From: Skeletonema tropicum
Lineage: Eukaryota > Bacillariophyta > Thalassiosirophyceae > Thalassiosirales > Thalassiosiraceae
DNA length: 64,000 nucleotides
NCBI GenBank assembly: GCA_037178625.1
Contig: CM074131.1
Span: 1,674,001-1,738,000 of the forward strand
Reading direction: 5' to 3'
Part shown: positions 21,655 to 30,477 of the stretch, piece after piece
Position numbering within the stretch: the first letter of the stretch is position 1
How the letters are laid out: every line of letters begins with the position of its first letter
Position numbers and translations under genes: made by a program
The notes under the pieces: model-generated
What the model was told of the DNA's origin: nothing
The model's database searches: none
What the model saw: the letters and a program-made list of their open reading frames with translations, nothing else

Positions 21655-22206
21655 ATGTGGAACTTATCCTCATTAGCCCAGAGGGCAAAAGAAGCCGCTG
21701 AGCAAATTGAGAATCAGATTAATGATGCCATCGGTGAAATCATACCAGACGACGATGAGAACGCAGCAGCGGTAGAGAACCCGGAGCAGCAAGAAGAAGA
21801 AACTGACGGCTATTTGAATGTGGAGGAAGAATGCGTCTCTTTTTCAGACAGAATTGAAGAGACACAACAAGACTGTGATGATGATAATATCGACACGCAA
21901 CCAAAACCTGCGAGGCAGCGTTTTGAGAGCGCTCCAAGCACTGGGGAAATTTCTTTCGTGGATCTGAAAGGGCAGTCATTTGAGGGAAGTTCTGCAGCAG
22001 TAGATAATAACGCAATGGAAGAAGCGCTGGGGAGGGTAGCATTATTGGAGCAGATGGTAAAGTCTTTGGAGGAGCAATTGATGTCATCCAAAGAAGAGTC
22101 GGAGAAATATTATGCTTCCAACCTTGAATTGATGGAGCAAGTGAGAGAGCTAAAAGAGGAGAATAAATTGTTGAAAGACAATTCTTTGAACAAAGAGAAA
22201 GAGTGA
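21655..22206 (+). CDS. Truncated paralogue of the neighbouring TMF-type golgin
   Basis: A 183-aa protein that opens MWNLSSLAQRAKEAAEQIE, the same opening as the large golgin on the other strand (MWNLQALAAKAQEAAARLE). It continues with an acidic low-complexity stretch and ends with a coiled coil, including SKEESEKYYASNLELMEQV and RELKEENKLLKD. These align with KEESEKQRAANLGLEQQV and KELKEENKSLKK in the middle of the big protein. The central and C-terminal golgin regions, including the TMF domain, are missing. It is therefore a short derivative of the neighbour, now facing it tail to tail with 216 bp between. The frame is intact and could be expressed, perhaps as a competitor of golgin dimerisation (speculative). 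Confidence 0.75.
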   Translation: MWNLSSLAQRAKEAAEQIENQINDAIGEIIPDDDENAAAVENPEQQEEETDGYLNVEEECVSFSDRIEETQQDCDDDNIDTQPKPARQRFESAPSTGEISFVDLKGQSFEGSSAAVDNNAMEEALGRVALLEQMVKSLEEQLMSSKEESEKYYASNLELMEQVRELKEENKLLKDNSLNKEKE

Positions 22207-22422
22207 GCTTGAAGATGATAAGACAGTGTATAATGTTAAAATGGAAGCATGTGTGTTACTTTTGTGGAATACTTTTCAAAACTCATGTAATGTTAAAGCA
22301 ACTCCGAAATTTCATATTTGTCAGTACCACCAGAACATGAGACGTTCGCAAATGAAAATAAGCAATCAGTCTAACAAATGGCAAGACCTCTAAGACTGGC
22401 ATTATTACATATTTTACACAGC

Positions 22423-25125
22423 CTATTCTTCATCCTGAAGCGATGACGATAGCTCCGATGGTTCTTCGAGTAAAGCCGACGATCTAGGAGTTGAAGCAGC
22501 CTTCTCCTCCAAGAGGGCATCAAGCTGCTGTCGGTAAAGAAATCGGACATCTGCAATGTCATCTTGCAGCCCCTTGATCTCCATATCTTTCAATTTGATT
22601 TCCATCGTCAACTCGCTCACTTTTTCTTCAAACAGAGGGAGCTTCTCTACAGCTTGTCTTGCCTCACCCAGTTCAGCAACCAGACTCTCCCTTGTTTCTT
22701 CAGATGATTCTAGCTGCTTCCTTAATGTTTGAAGCTCTACCTTGGCACCCTTGAGGCCCAGGGAAAGTTGTTCCATCGCGGCAAAGCTCCCAATTCCACT
22801 ACTGGAATGATTGATATCTGCCCCATCCTCATCATCTTCTGCATCATCGTCTTCACTATCAAAACCAGCCAATGCATCATGTAAAATCGCGGCCTGATCT
22901 GTTGAAGCTCTCAACTTCTTGTTCCTTTGAGGAGACATGGCCTGAACTCCTCGATCACCTTGTTGAAATGTGGTTTCTTCCATACTCTTGGCCAGATCGT
23001 CAAGCTGTTTTTCCAGATTAGATCGCTTCTGTCGCTCTGCTTCCAAGTCATCCTCCAATGCTTCAATATGCTCTCGATATCTCTCCTCGCTATCTAAAAA
23101 AGTTTTCATCATGTCGTTTCGTGCCTTGGCCACGCCTTCAGATGCCTGACGCTCGACCTTCACCCACTCCTCCTTCATTCTTTTGCCCTCATCTTCCAAT
23201 TCCTCTAATTTTGATTCAAGGGATTCAATGGTGGCTGTAAGTTCATCAATAGTTTCTTGCGATGCAACGACTTCAGCTTCTTTCTCTTTCAATAAGCGCT
23301 GGGAGCGCTTGTCACTAGCACGCAAGTCATTTCTATCCTTGCTAAGTTTCTCTAGTTGAATCACATGGTCCTCAATTTCTGAGCGCAATTTGGTCTCCAA
23401 TTCACTCCATGCCGCGGATCTTGACCGGCTCTGTCGCTCTGCACTTTCAAGCTGACGAAGCAGCGGCGCAGTACTCTGTTGAACGTCCATACTAAGATCT
23501 TCTGCTCGACGAACTGCATCCTGCCAACGCTTCCTGAGCTCTGATACTTCATGTCTTAGTGCATCCTCTCGGACGTTAGCCTCTCGTTCACTCGTTCGCA
23601 GCTTGCTTTCAAGATCGCTCAACATCTCATCTCTTTCCTTACGAAGTTTATTAGATTCTCCCTCCAGCTCCATTGCTGCTCCAGACTTCGCATCTTCAAC
23701 TTCTTTCTTTAGAGACTTGTTCTCTTCTTTAAGTTCTTTGACCTGCTGCTCAAGTCCCAGGTTTGCTGCTCTTTGTTTTTCCGACTCCTCTTTTACTGTG
23801 ACTAGGTCAGACTCCAACTTCTTCGATTGGCTTTCACCCTTCCGAGCTGAGGTCAAGTCATCCTTCAGACTCTTCACTTCTCTCTCAAGCGACTCCACCT
23901 TGGCCAACGCTTGCTCCTTTGCTCCCTTTTCTACATCCAACTTTTCTTGCAAATCCCTCGCTTGACCCTTGGCATTCCTCACAGATTGCTCCATATCACG
24001 CTGCTTACGAGCCAATTGTTCCCCCTCGGCACGCAACGCGTCGATAATGCCCGACTGCTCTTGATTACTTCCACCTGCTGCGTCAGCTCGTCGCACGGCA
24101 TCTGCTAATTTAGTTTGCATCTCCTCGACGCGTTCCTTTGCACGAAGGATACGTTTTTTGGCCTCGTCTTTGGTTTCAGTGATAACTTGACGCAGTTTGG
24201 CAGTTTCTGCCTCACTTTGGAGAGTCAGTGATGTGATTTGGTCTGATTTGGAGGCTAATTGCTCTTCGCGTTGCATTAGTTGGGATTCTAATGATGCAAT
24301 GGTTTCCAAAAATTGTAACTTTTCGGTATCATCCATTGATACCACTTGTATAACTTCATTTTGTGGTTTAATTCCTGTTTCAGCCTCTGATGTAGCTGTT
24401 TCATCACTTTGATCTTGTGTCTGATCTACTTCGTCAACGAGTATCTCGTGAATTTCAACATCCCCTTTGTCATCGGCAGATGGACTATCCCCATCCAAAT
24501 ATTCAGGAGATTTTGGTGTATCTGCTATGACTTCTTCAAAATTGTCGTTACTAGAAGGATCAATTGCCTCATCGTGCTGCGAAGCAATGTTGTGTTGGTC
24601 AGTAACTGTAGATTCCCCCATGTCTGTGGATTCTTCCTTTTGTACATCTATCACTACATCTTCCACTTCATCATCATCATCATCATCATAAATATCATCA
24701 CCTCCTTCATCCCATCCATCTCCTCCAAAGTCAATTTCTTCATCTTCTTGCTCAATAAATAATTGCTCTGTTTTATCTTCCTCGACTTTCTCAACAAAGT
24801 CTGTTTCCTCTTGTTGGTCACCGCCCTCCTCATCAATGCCCAGTGCAGAAGGCTTATTATCACTTGGCTCCATCAAAACCGATCCAGCCGATATACCACC
24901 ACCACCATCATCATGATTGTCCGAGAAAAAGTCATCGTCCTCATTCAAATACGAGTCATCGTGAATGTTGTCACTCTCTTGCTGACCTACTCCTCCCGCC
25001 GTCAGTGAGGATGCCGATGCCGACGTTGCAGCACCGCCTTCCACTCCGACAGAGTTGTCCAGCTGAGCTTCAAGGCGGGCTGCTGCCTCTTGTGCCTTGG
25101 CGGCTAGGGCTTGTAGATTCCACAT
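22423..25125 (-). CDS. TMF/ARA160-type golgin, coiled-coil Golgi tether
   Basis: A 900-aa protein starting at the ATG at 25125. The longer frame begins with TTG, and the paralogue next door also starts at MWNL. The N-terminus (MWNLQALAAKAQEAAARLEAQ) is the amphipathic golgin/TMF type. An acidic segment follows (about 50-260, with a run of eight Asp encoded by a GAT repeat), then near-continuous coiled coil from about 275 to 895. The C-terminal part (about 800-895: AAMEQLSLGLKGAKVELQ through DIADVRFLYRQQLDALLEEK) matches the TMF TATA-binding/Rab6-binding region of TATA-element modulatory factors. By family knowledge it tethers vesicles at the Golgi via Rab6. The start codon is only 25 bp from the left end of an inserted mobile element, so its promoter probably lies inside or has been displaced. 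Confidence 0.85.
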   Translation of the reverse strand: MWNLQALAAKAQEAAARLEAQLDNSVGVEGGAATSASASSLTAGGVGQQESDNIHDDSYLNEDDDFFSDNHDDGGGGISAGSVLMEPSDNKPSALGIDEEGGDQQEETDFVEKVEEDKTEQLFIEQEDEEIDFGGDGWDEGGDDIYDDDDDDEVEDVVIDVQKEESTDMGESTVTDQHNIASQHDEAIDPSSNDNFEEVIADTPKSPEYLDGDSPSADDKGDVEIHEILVDEVDQTQDQSDETATSEAETGIKPQNEVIQVVSMDDTEKLQFLETIASLESQLMQREEQLASKSDQITSLTLQSEAETAKLRQVITETKDEAKKRILRAKERVEEMQTKLADAVRRADAAGGSNQEQSGIIDALRAEGEQLARKQRDMEQSVRNAKGQARDLQEKLDVEKGAKEQALAKVESLEREVKSLKDDLTSARKGESQSKKLESDLVTVKEESEKQRAANLGLEQQVKELKEENKSLKKEVEDAKSGAAMELEGESNKLRKERDEMLSDLESKLRTSEREANVREDALRHEVSELRKRWQDAVRRAEDLSMDVQQSTAPLLRQLESAERQSRSRSAAWSELETKLRSEIEDHVIQLEKLSKDRNDLRASDKRSQRLLKEKEAEVVASQETIDELTATIESLESKLEELEDEGKRMKEEWVKVERQASEGVAKARNDMMKTFLDSEERYREHIEALEDDLEAERQKRSNLEKQLDDLAKSMEETTFQQGDRGVQAMSPQRNKKLRASTDQAAILHDALAGFDSEDDDAEDDEDGADINHSSSGIGSFAAMEQLSLGLKGAKVELQTLRKQLESSEETRESLVAELGEARQAVEKLPLFEEKVSELTMEIKLKDMEIKGLQDDIADVRFLYRQQLDALLEEKAASTPRSSALLEEPSELSSSLQDEE

Positions 25126-25170
25126 GGTTTCGCTTGGTTGTTGATGCAATTGGGTTCCCTCCTGGCCAAA

Positions 25171-25187
25171 ACCACTAATTAGTGGTC
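25171..25187. repeat. Subterminal palindrome, left copy
   Basis: ACCACTAATTAGTGGT is self-complementary. The same word recurs as a full 18-base palindrome, GACCACTAATTAGTGGTC, at 25357-25374, and in two slightly broken copies near the right end (26752-26766 and 26774-26786). Repeated subterminal palindromes of this kind are typical transposase-binding sites in TIR elements. Confidence 0.7.
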
Positions 25188-25356
25188 GTACGTAGATGGT
25201 ATATAGAGGGCATTATAACACCTCCCAAACCCTAACATTCAAGGAATACACCACCAAAGACCTCTACAACAGAGTCCAAGCCCAAAAATCCGCAATGAAA
25301 ACGCCCAAATAGAAGTAGAGATAGCTATATACACACCATAAAATCGCTATTTTAGT

Positions 25357-25374
25357 GACCACTAATTAGTGGTC
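25357..25374. repeat. Internal perfect palindrome
   Basis: GACCACTAATTAGTGGTC is a perfect 18-base inverted repeat about 200 bp inside the mobile element. It is identical in core to the subterminal copies at both ends. Confidence 0.75.
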
Positions 25375-26086
25375 GAGAATTATGTGTTGTTGTGTAATTG
25401 TTTATGCTTCCCCCAACAAACAGTGCACATGGGAACCTTCTTATGATATGTGGAGTAGGTTTTGACCTCTATGCGGCATGTGGCACGCCTATCCTTGATG
25501 TACTGTGTGCCAACCTTCTGCCGACATTTTGTAAAATCTGGCTTGAATTCAAGCACGGGCTTGACCGTCTAGCTCGCCTGTTGGGGCGAATAGGAGAGCA
25601 GGAAGCTTTCCTGCACTGCATATGATGTTGTTCTAACATTTACTTGGCTGATTGACGACGAAAATCACGTTGGGGTGGAGAATTCTCAACTCTAGTATGC
25701 GATATCTTGACACGAGAAGGGCGCAAATTAGCGCAAATTCTGCTGAAATGAGGTGTAGGCGCAGGTTTAGCGGAGATAACAGCCAATCAAAGGATATCGT
25801 CGTGTACATTAATGTCGTTGTGGTCGCTGTGCAAGAGATCACCATCGGATTTGCATGACTTATTGGCCAAACATACATCATAGAGTGGTGATTTGGTGCT
25901 GATGGATGCCAATTTTTTTTTGGAAAAAATGCGCTACACCACAACCTGGCATCACCTGCAGCCGCCCTGTCATTAATTTGGACCATTCCACCAACAATAT
26001 TCCTATAATTAATATCATATGATGCTGTCTTTGTTTTTATTCCATTTAAAGCGGTTGATTTGTCGAATAATTATTGAATATTGCCA

Positions 26087-26592
26087 TTATATTTGTGTCG
26101 ATAAATCGTCATCATCGCATCCCCGTCGCTTCAATTCATGTGAGATGCTAACCAAAACGAACTCTCTTGGGTAGATGGGCCGCTTTCCATGTCCCCATCT
26201 GTAGATAGGTTGGCCGCTTTGGGTAGGGATCGTTGTTTTCGAGTAGAATACCGTCGTATGTCGACTGCAAATAACTTTGCATGGTGGTTGGGACATCATC
26301 CGGTTGCCGGTGAAGTTTGTGCATGATTGTTGTAGGATCCAGGCCATCTCGATGCTCTTCTTCGACCACCTGGTTAGCCACTCATATTGTGACTGTTGTG
26401 GTATGCTTTCTGATGGGTAAAAGCATCTACTAAATGCAGATACGACGGCTCGTATGCCGGGCCTCTTTCGCCATGGTGATGGTGTGATGAAATGTGAGTT
26501 CTACGGGTGGCAACATTTTTGATATCAATTCCTACGTACCCCCAAGTTGAAGTTGCAAAACTTCCGAAAAAAACTCGTCGGCTGTTCGCCAA
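26087..26592 (-). pseudogene. Possible decayed reading frame inside the mobile element
   Basis: Two adjacent minus-strand frames (26592-26374 and 26381-26148) abut with a +1 shift and together would give about 150 residues. The first contains ISSHHHHGERGPAYEP, the second QPDDVPTTMQSYLQSTYDG. Neither resembles a transposase I know. It may be a remnant of an element-encoded or captured gene, or chance. Confidence 0.25.
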
Positions 26593-26979
26593 ATTTGTCA
26601 GTAGGCTAGTGTTTGAACGTTAATAGGTTGGGCCCTCTCCAGGGAACACGTGAGATAATAGGTGTACGCATTGTCAAGACATTGAAGAGGGTGCCACCTG
26701 AATTATAGAACGTTTGAGCGATTCTAAGTGTGTCGTAGGAGTACGTAAACTGACCACTAATTAGTGTTTTTTCCGCTAATTAGTGGTGCCAGGAGGGAAC
26801 CCACAATGCTTTCGGAAAATCTGTTCCTTTGGATAAGTAAGATGACGCTACAGTTATTGCCTGTAAATTTTGTCTTCGTCACGTTGAATTATGCGCATAT
26901 GTATCTTGTGTCACCATGGTGGCTGTTTGACACTACTCCTTGTGCTCACAACATTCCAAATCCAAAAGCAGCAGTGACC

Positions 26980-28128
26980 ATGAGCAAATCACCCTCCCTA
27001 CGCCGCATCAAGGCAGACATCCGCGAGCTATCCATCGACCCCTCCGACCAATACTATGCCGCGCCTCTCGAAACCGACATGTTCGAGTGGCACTTCACAA
27101 TCCGCGGTCCAGCCGACACCGAGTTTGCAGGCGGTGTCTACCACGGCAAAATTCTTCTCCCTCCCGAATATCCATTCAAACCCCCCAACATTGTATTCCT
27201 AACTCCCAGTGGACGCTTCGAGACCAATGTTAAGGTGTGTCTTTCATTTTCAGCGCACCATCCAGAATTATGGCAGCCGGCATGGGGTATCCGCTTGATA
27301 CTTGAGGCAATCATTAGCTTTTTACCAACACCTGCCGATGGAGCGATTGGAGCGTTGGATTGGACCAAGGAGGAACGAGCCAAGTTGGCAAAGGAAAGTG
27401 TCAAGTTTCATTGTCCAGTTTGCTGTGCTGCGGGTCAGTCTTGTGCGGATCTTTTGCCGGACTTGAAGCCAGCTACCGAAACGAGTGATGGGGATGGTAA
27501 TAACAACAAGAAGAAGAAGAGTAAATTCCAAGAGGAGATTGAAAAGTTGAAAATGTTACAGGGAATGCATCATGCCAAAGAGGAAGAGATTGTGGCAGAT
27601 AATGGAGAAAGTAAAAAGGAAGCAAAGGAGACGGAGCAAGTTGATAGCAGTACTGATGAAATATCGCAATTGTTACCAACTGTTTCAGAAGATCGTACTG
27701 AAGTTGTTTCCCACACTTCTGCTCCCGAAAGTCAGGAGGCAAAGCCAAAGCCCGAACAAGCAAATGATGATGATGCCAAACCCGCTCCTCTACCGGATCA
27801 GAATCCACCGGAACAAATCTCCAGTAGTGAGCCAAGTGATGCGAATCTTACACCTGAACAAGCTTCCTCTCATAACGCAGCAGAATCACCTCCTACAACA
27901 CAACAAGATGTTACGGCTGCAGCAGCAGAAGGCAATCAAACAAACGCTGCTGTTGCTCCTCCAACAATGGACGATCAGACGAATATACCGGCTGCTACTC
28001 CACAGCATAGTATACTTGTGACTGAACCATTTCTCAATGGAATGATTCTTGCGTTTTCGGTCACAGTGATGTATCTCCTTACGCAGGCGAAGTCTCTCAT
28101 TGAAGAGCTGCACGAGTTGCAATCATGA
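26980..28128 (+). CDS. Tail-anchored ubiquitin-conjugating enzyme E2 J (UBC6-like, ERAD)
   Basis: Transfers ubiquitin to misfolded ER proteins on the cytosolic face of the ER. I start at MSKSPSLRRIKADIREL (ATG at 26980), where the UBC fold begins; the upstream open frame begins with GTG and runs through 5' leader sequence. The product is 382 aa. The UBC domain (1-155) has PPEYPFKPPNIVFLTPSGRF and the active-site Cys87 in KVCLSFSAHHPELWQPAW, the non-canonical UBE2J arrangement without HPN. The middle is low-complexity (Lys/Glu, then Pro/Gln/Ala). A C-terminal membrane anchor lies near 355-372 (GMILAFSVTVMYLLTQ). There is no bipartite plastid leader, so this is the host ERAD enzyme rather than the plastid SELMA version. 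Confidence 0.94.
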   Translation: MSKSPSLRRIKADIRELSIDPSDQYYAAPLETDMFEWHFTIRGPADTEFAGGVYHGKILLPPEYPFKPPNIVFLTPSGRFETNVKVCLSFSAHHPELWQPAWGIRLILEAIISFLPTPADGAIGALDWTKEERAKLAKESVKFHCPVCCAAGQSCADLLPDLKPATETSDGDGNNNKKKKSKFQEEIEKLKMLQGMHHAKEEEIVADNGESKKEAKETEQVDSSTDEISQLLPTVSEDRTEVVSHTSAPESQEAKPKPEQANDDDAKPAPLPDQNPPEQISSSEPSDANLTPEQASSHNAAESPPTTQQDVTAAAAEGNQTNAAVAPPTMDDQTNIPAATPQHSILVTEPFLNGMILAFSVTVMYLLTQAKSLIEELHELQS

Positions 28129-28269
28129 GGACGAGTACCTATATTCCTTCTGCACTACCTTCTTTTAAAACATAGAATACTGATATAAAAGTTTTGTTTT
28201 ATAGATATGTTAGTTGTCTATGCAAAGATAATGCCTGATGACTTTTTGCAACGAAGAGACGATTGTTGT

Positions 28270-30228
28270 CTAAACATCATCTCCCCAATATTTCTTCTTC
28301 TTTTCGTCCTCCTTACTTTCCTGCAAGGGGAATGCCTCGAGAAAGGCACTGATCTTCCCAGAAGCCTTTTTGGCAAGAATTTTCGGAGTGTCAAACTCAC
28401 GAAGAGACTTTGGTTGAGCGGCTAGGAGGATGTTCTCCTCGGGAAGCCCTTCCGCACGCAATTCTTCTTTTTTGGGAGCGTTCATTGCAAAGTCTACAAT
28501 CATTTGCCGGTATGCTCTGAATGTAGGATTAGAGACTCGTTCAAAGTCACCTTGAGGCAACATCAAAGAATCAATCAAATCTTCGCATGTTTGTGCTTGC
28601 TCATCAGAACCGGTGAATGGATCCACATCGCGATTTTGAAAGTGCTGAACGTCATCCGCAAATGGCAACTGAAGGAACTGCAGGTAACGTCCACCATCCG
28701 AAGCCATTGGAAAGAGAGCACCGATGACGGGTGCACCACCATTTTTAGTCTTTACGAGACGACAGAAGCCCACCTTTCCCATCTCATCCATCGCTTGTGC
28801 GAGTGCCGCTACTGCAGAACGGGATTTGTTGGACTCTTTCCCACCTACAACACAATAGGCAGGTCCCATCAACAATCCACTGTCTACAACATCATTTCTG
28901 TCAAGGTAACCGATCATTTCAATGCTGCGGTTGGTGTCTCCTGCAAACGCAGCATTGATTCCAGCAAGATCCATTTTGCCCACTGGAATGAGATCGCATC
29001 CATAACGATAGGCATCGACTCTCATGTCCAGATGAACCTCTTTTTCGATACCAGCTTCGAGTGGTTCTTCCTCGAAGTGCCGAGTAAGAGTTCCAATATC
29101 ATTTGTCATTAGTTCTCCAGCACCATCACGGAGAGCTTCGCCACTATCAGGATCAAATTGAACTGCCGCCTTTTTGAGGGAAGGCAGATTACATTGCTCG
29201 GTCATCTTCGCGAGTCTTACCGAGCAAGTGAGGTTTGGAGCAATATGGAAATCTGTTTCATATCTCTGCGCATTCTTTCTCCCAGCCTTGCTTGGCATTT
29301 TCCTTTGTAAAGTATCTTCAATGTCGGCACCCTTTGTTGCGAGCACGCAGCCGCCAGTTTCTCTAACAATCGACATTAGAAGCATTTGATTCTCTCGCTT
29401 GATACGAGCTCTGATGTCACTTTCCATTTTTAGGTCTTCCATATCATCATCATTATCAACATTTCCCTCTTCTTTGATATCGTTGTAAGTTTCCTCTGCA
29501 GTTGGTGCATCGTTTGATGTGATTGTATCTGGTTGATCAAAGTCATCATCTTCTTCTTGTTTGATACCAGAATCATCACTACTTTTGGCAGTAGAGCTAA
29601 AGTCCCCTTCCTCCTCAAATCCAATTCCCACTATAATCACCTCGCACTCCATTTTGTTCAGTCCCATCCAATACAGTTTGAAGTTGGCTCCCATCCACAG
29701 ACACCTTGTGCTCTGCATCGGTGAACAATACAATCTTTCGCTTGAACTTTTTTCCATTAGTTCGTTGATACAGTGCATCAGCCGCAACCATGATTCCATC
29801 ACATACATTGCCCTGCATATCATCAGCATTAGATTCATCACGAGTGGAACAAACATGAGAAATTGCTCGCAGTGTCTGTGGGGTGATTCGATTGAGATCA
29901 AACTCAATCAGATTTGGAAAGTGAACTTTGTCATCGTGATCGACCTGCACCTTCTTCCCTCTGGCAACTTTCCTAAAATAATACCCAAGAGCATTCTCGT
30001 CATCAATGCCATCCATAACCTGCCATGTGATGATGAGTCAGTCCCGTCTTTAGGACTATGCACCCGCATTCATGAGTCTTACTGCGCCAGGATTGGTCGG
30101 CGATGGCATTGATTATCGCCCTCTTGGATTGGGATAGTCGTGTAGACTCGCTGTCTTTGGAATGGGTATGGCGTGTTCATCGATGGAAAGGTGTCCAACA
30201 CGAACACCACTGCTTCCTTGCCGGCCAT
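28270..30228 (-). CDS. XRCC5: Ku80/XRCC5, DNA end-binding protein, broken by three single-base shifts
   Basis: Partner of Ku70 in non-homologous end joining. Reading from the ATG at 30228 (MAGKEAVVFVLD...), the von Willebrand A domain is spread over three frames. It holds for all of its length only if one base is dropped at each of three places: near 30156-30158 (AAA on the minus strand), 30019-30020 (GG) and 29663-29665 (GGG). The sum is then 651 codons. The vWA strand KIVLFTDAEH leads into VIIVGIGFEEEG. The Ku core beta-barrel then follows intact (AYRYGCDLIPVGKMD, SIEMIGYLDRNDV, LLMGPAYCVVGG, VKTKNGGAPVIGALFPM, FLQLPFADDVQHFQNR), as does the C-terminal arm. The animal DNA-PKcs-binding tail is absent. 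It is either an assembly-error-damaged real gene or a young pseudogene; I favour the former. Confidence 0.87.
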
Positions 30229-30477
30229 GATCGTGTACTACTATTGCTATAGTCGATCTTCAGTCATTGTTTGCTCGCTGCTAGCGCTCATTGGGCTTCA
30301 TGGTGATTGATTTGGCGCTTGTGGCGGTTTGGGGTTCGGGTTTCAAAAGGGGCAATGGGCAGTATTCGGGTCTCGGGCGGTATCGACTCGATGTTACGTT
30401 GTTGTGTATTAACCACAACGTAAGGAAACGACCTGCTACTTATATTAATGTTACATTCTTAACCACTAACAATTAAT
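30229..30477. other. Spacer upstream of Ku80
   Basis: 249 bp between the Ku80 start and the stop of the next minus-strand gene. It includes a short G-rich stretch (GGCGGTTTGGGGTTCGGG near 30323-30340). No gene is seen. Confidence 0.4.

Larger units (their letters stand above)
25151..26803. mobile_element. 1.65-kb terminal-inverted-repeat element with 4-bp target duplication
   Basis: The left end reads TGGGTTCCCTCCTGGC (25151-25166). The right end is its exact reverse complement (26788-26803). Both ends are flanked by CAAT (25147-25150 and 26804-26807), a perfect 4-bp target-site duplication. Just inside each end are palindromes of the type CCACTAATTAGTGG. No intact transposase frame is visible; the interior holds only short open frames, so this looks non-autonomous. 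A 4-bp duplication would suit Sola-like or piggyBac-like elements, but CAAT is not TTAA, so the superfamily is left open. It sits in the short promoter shared by the divergent golgin and UBE2J genes. Confidence 0.82.

Noticed and set aside
22423..25149. Upstream start of the golgin at 25149
   Set aside because: That codon is TTG; the ATG at 25125 matches the start of the paralogue.
25398..25625. 75-codon frame inside the mobile element as a transposase fragment
   Set aside because: No DDE or zinc motif and no similarity that I recognise; too short to call.
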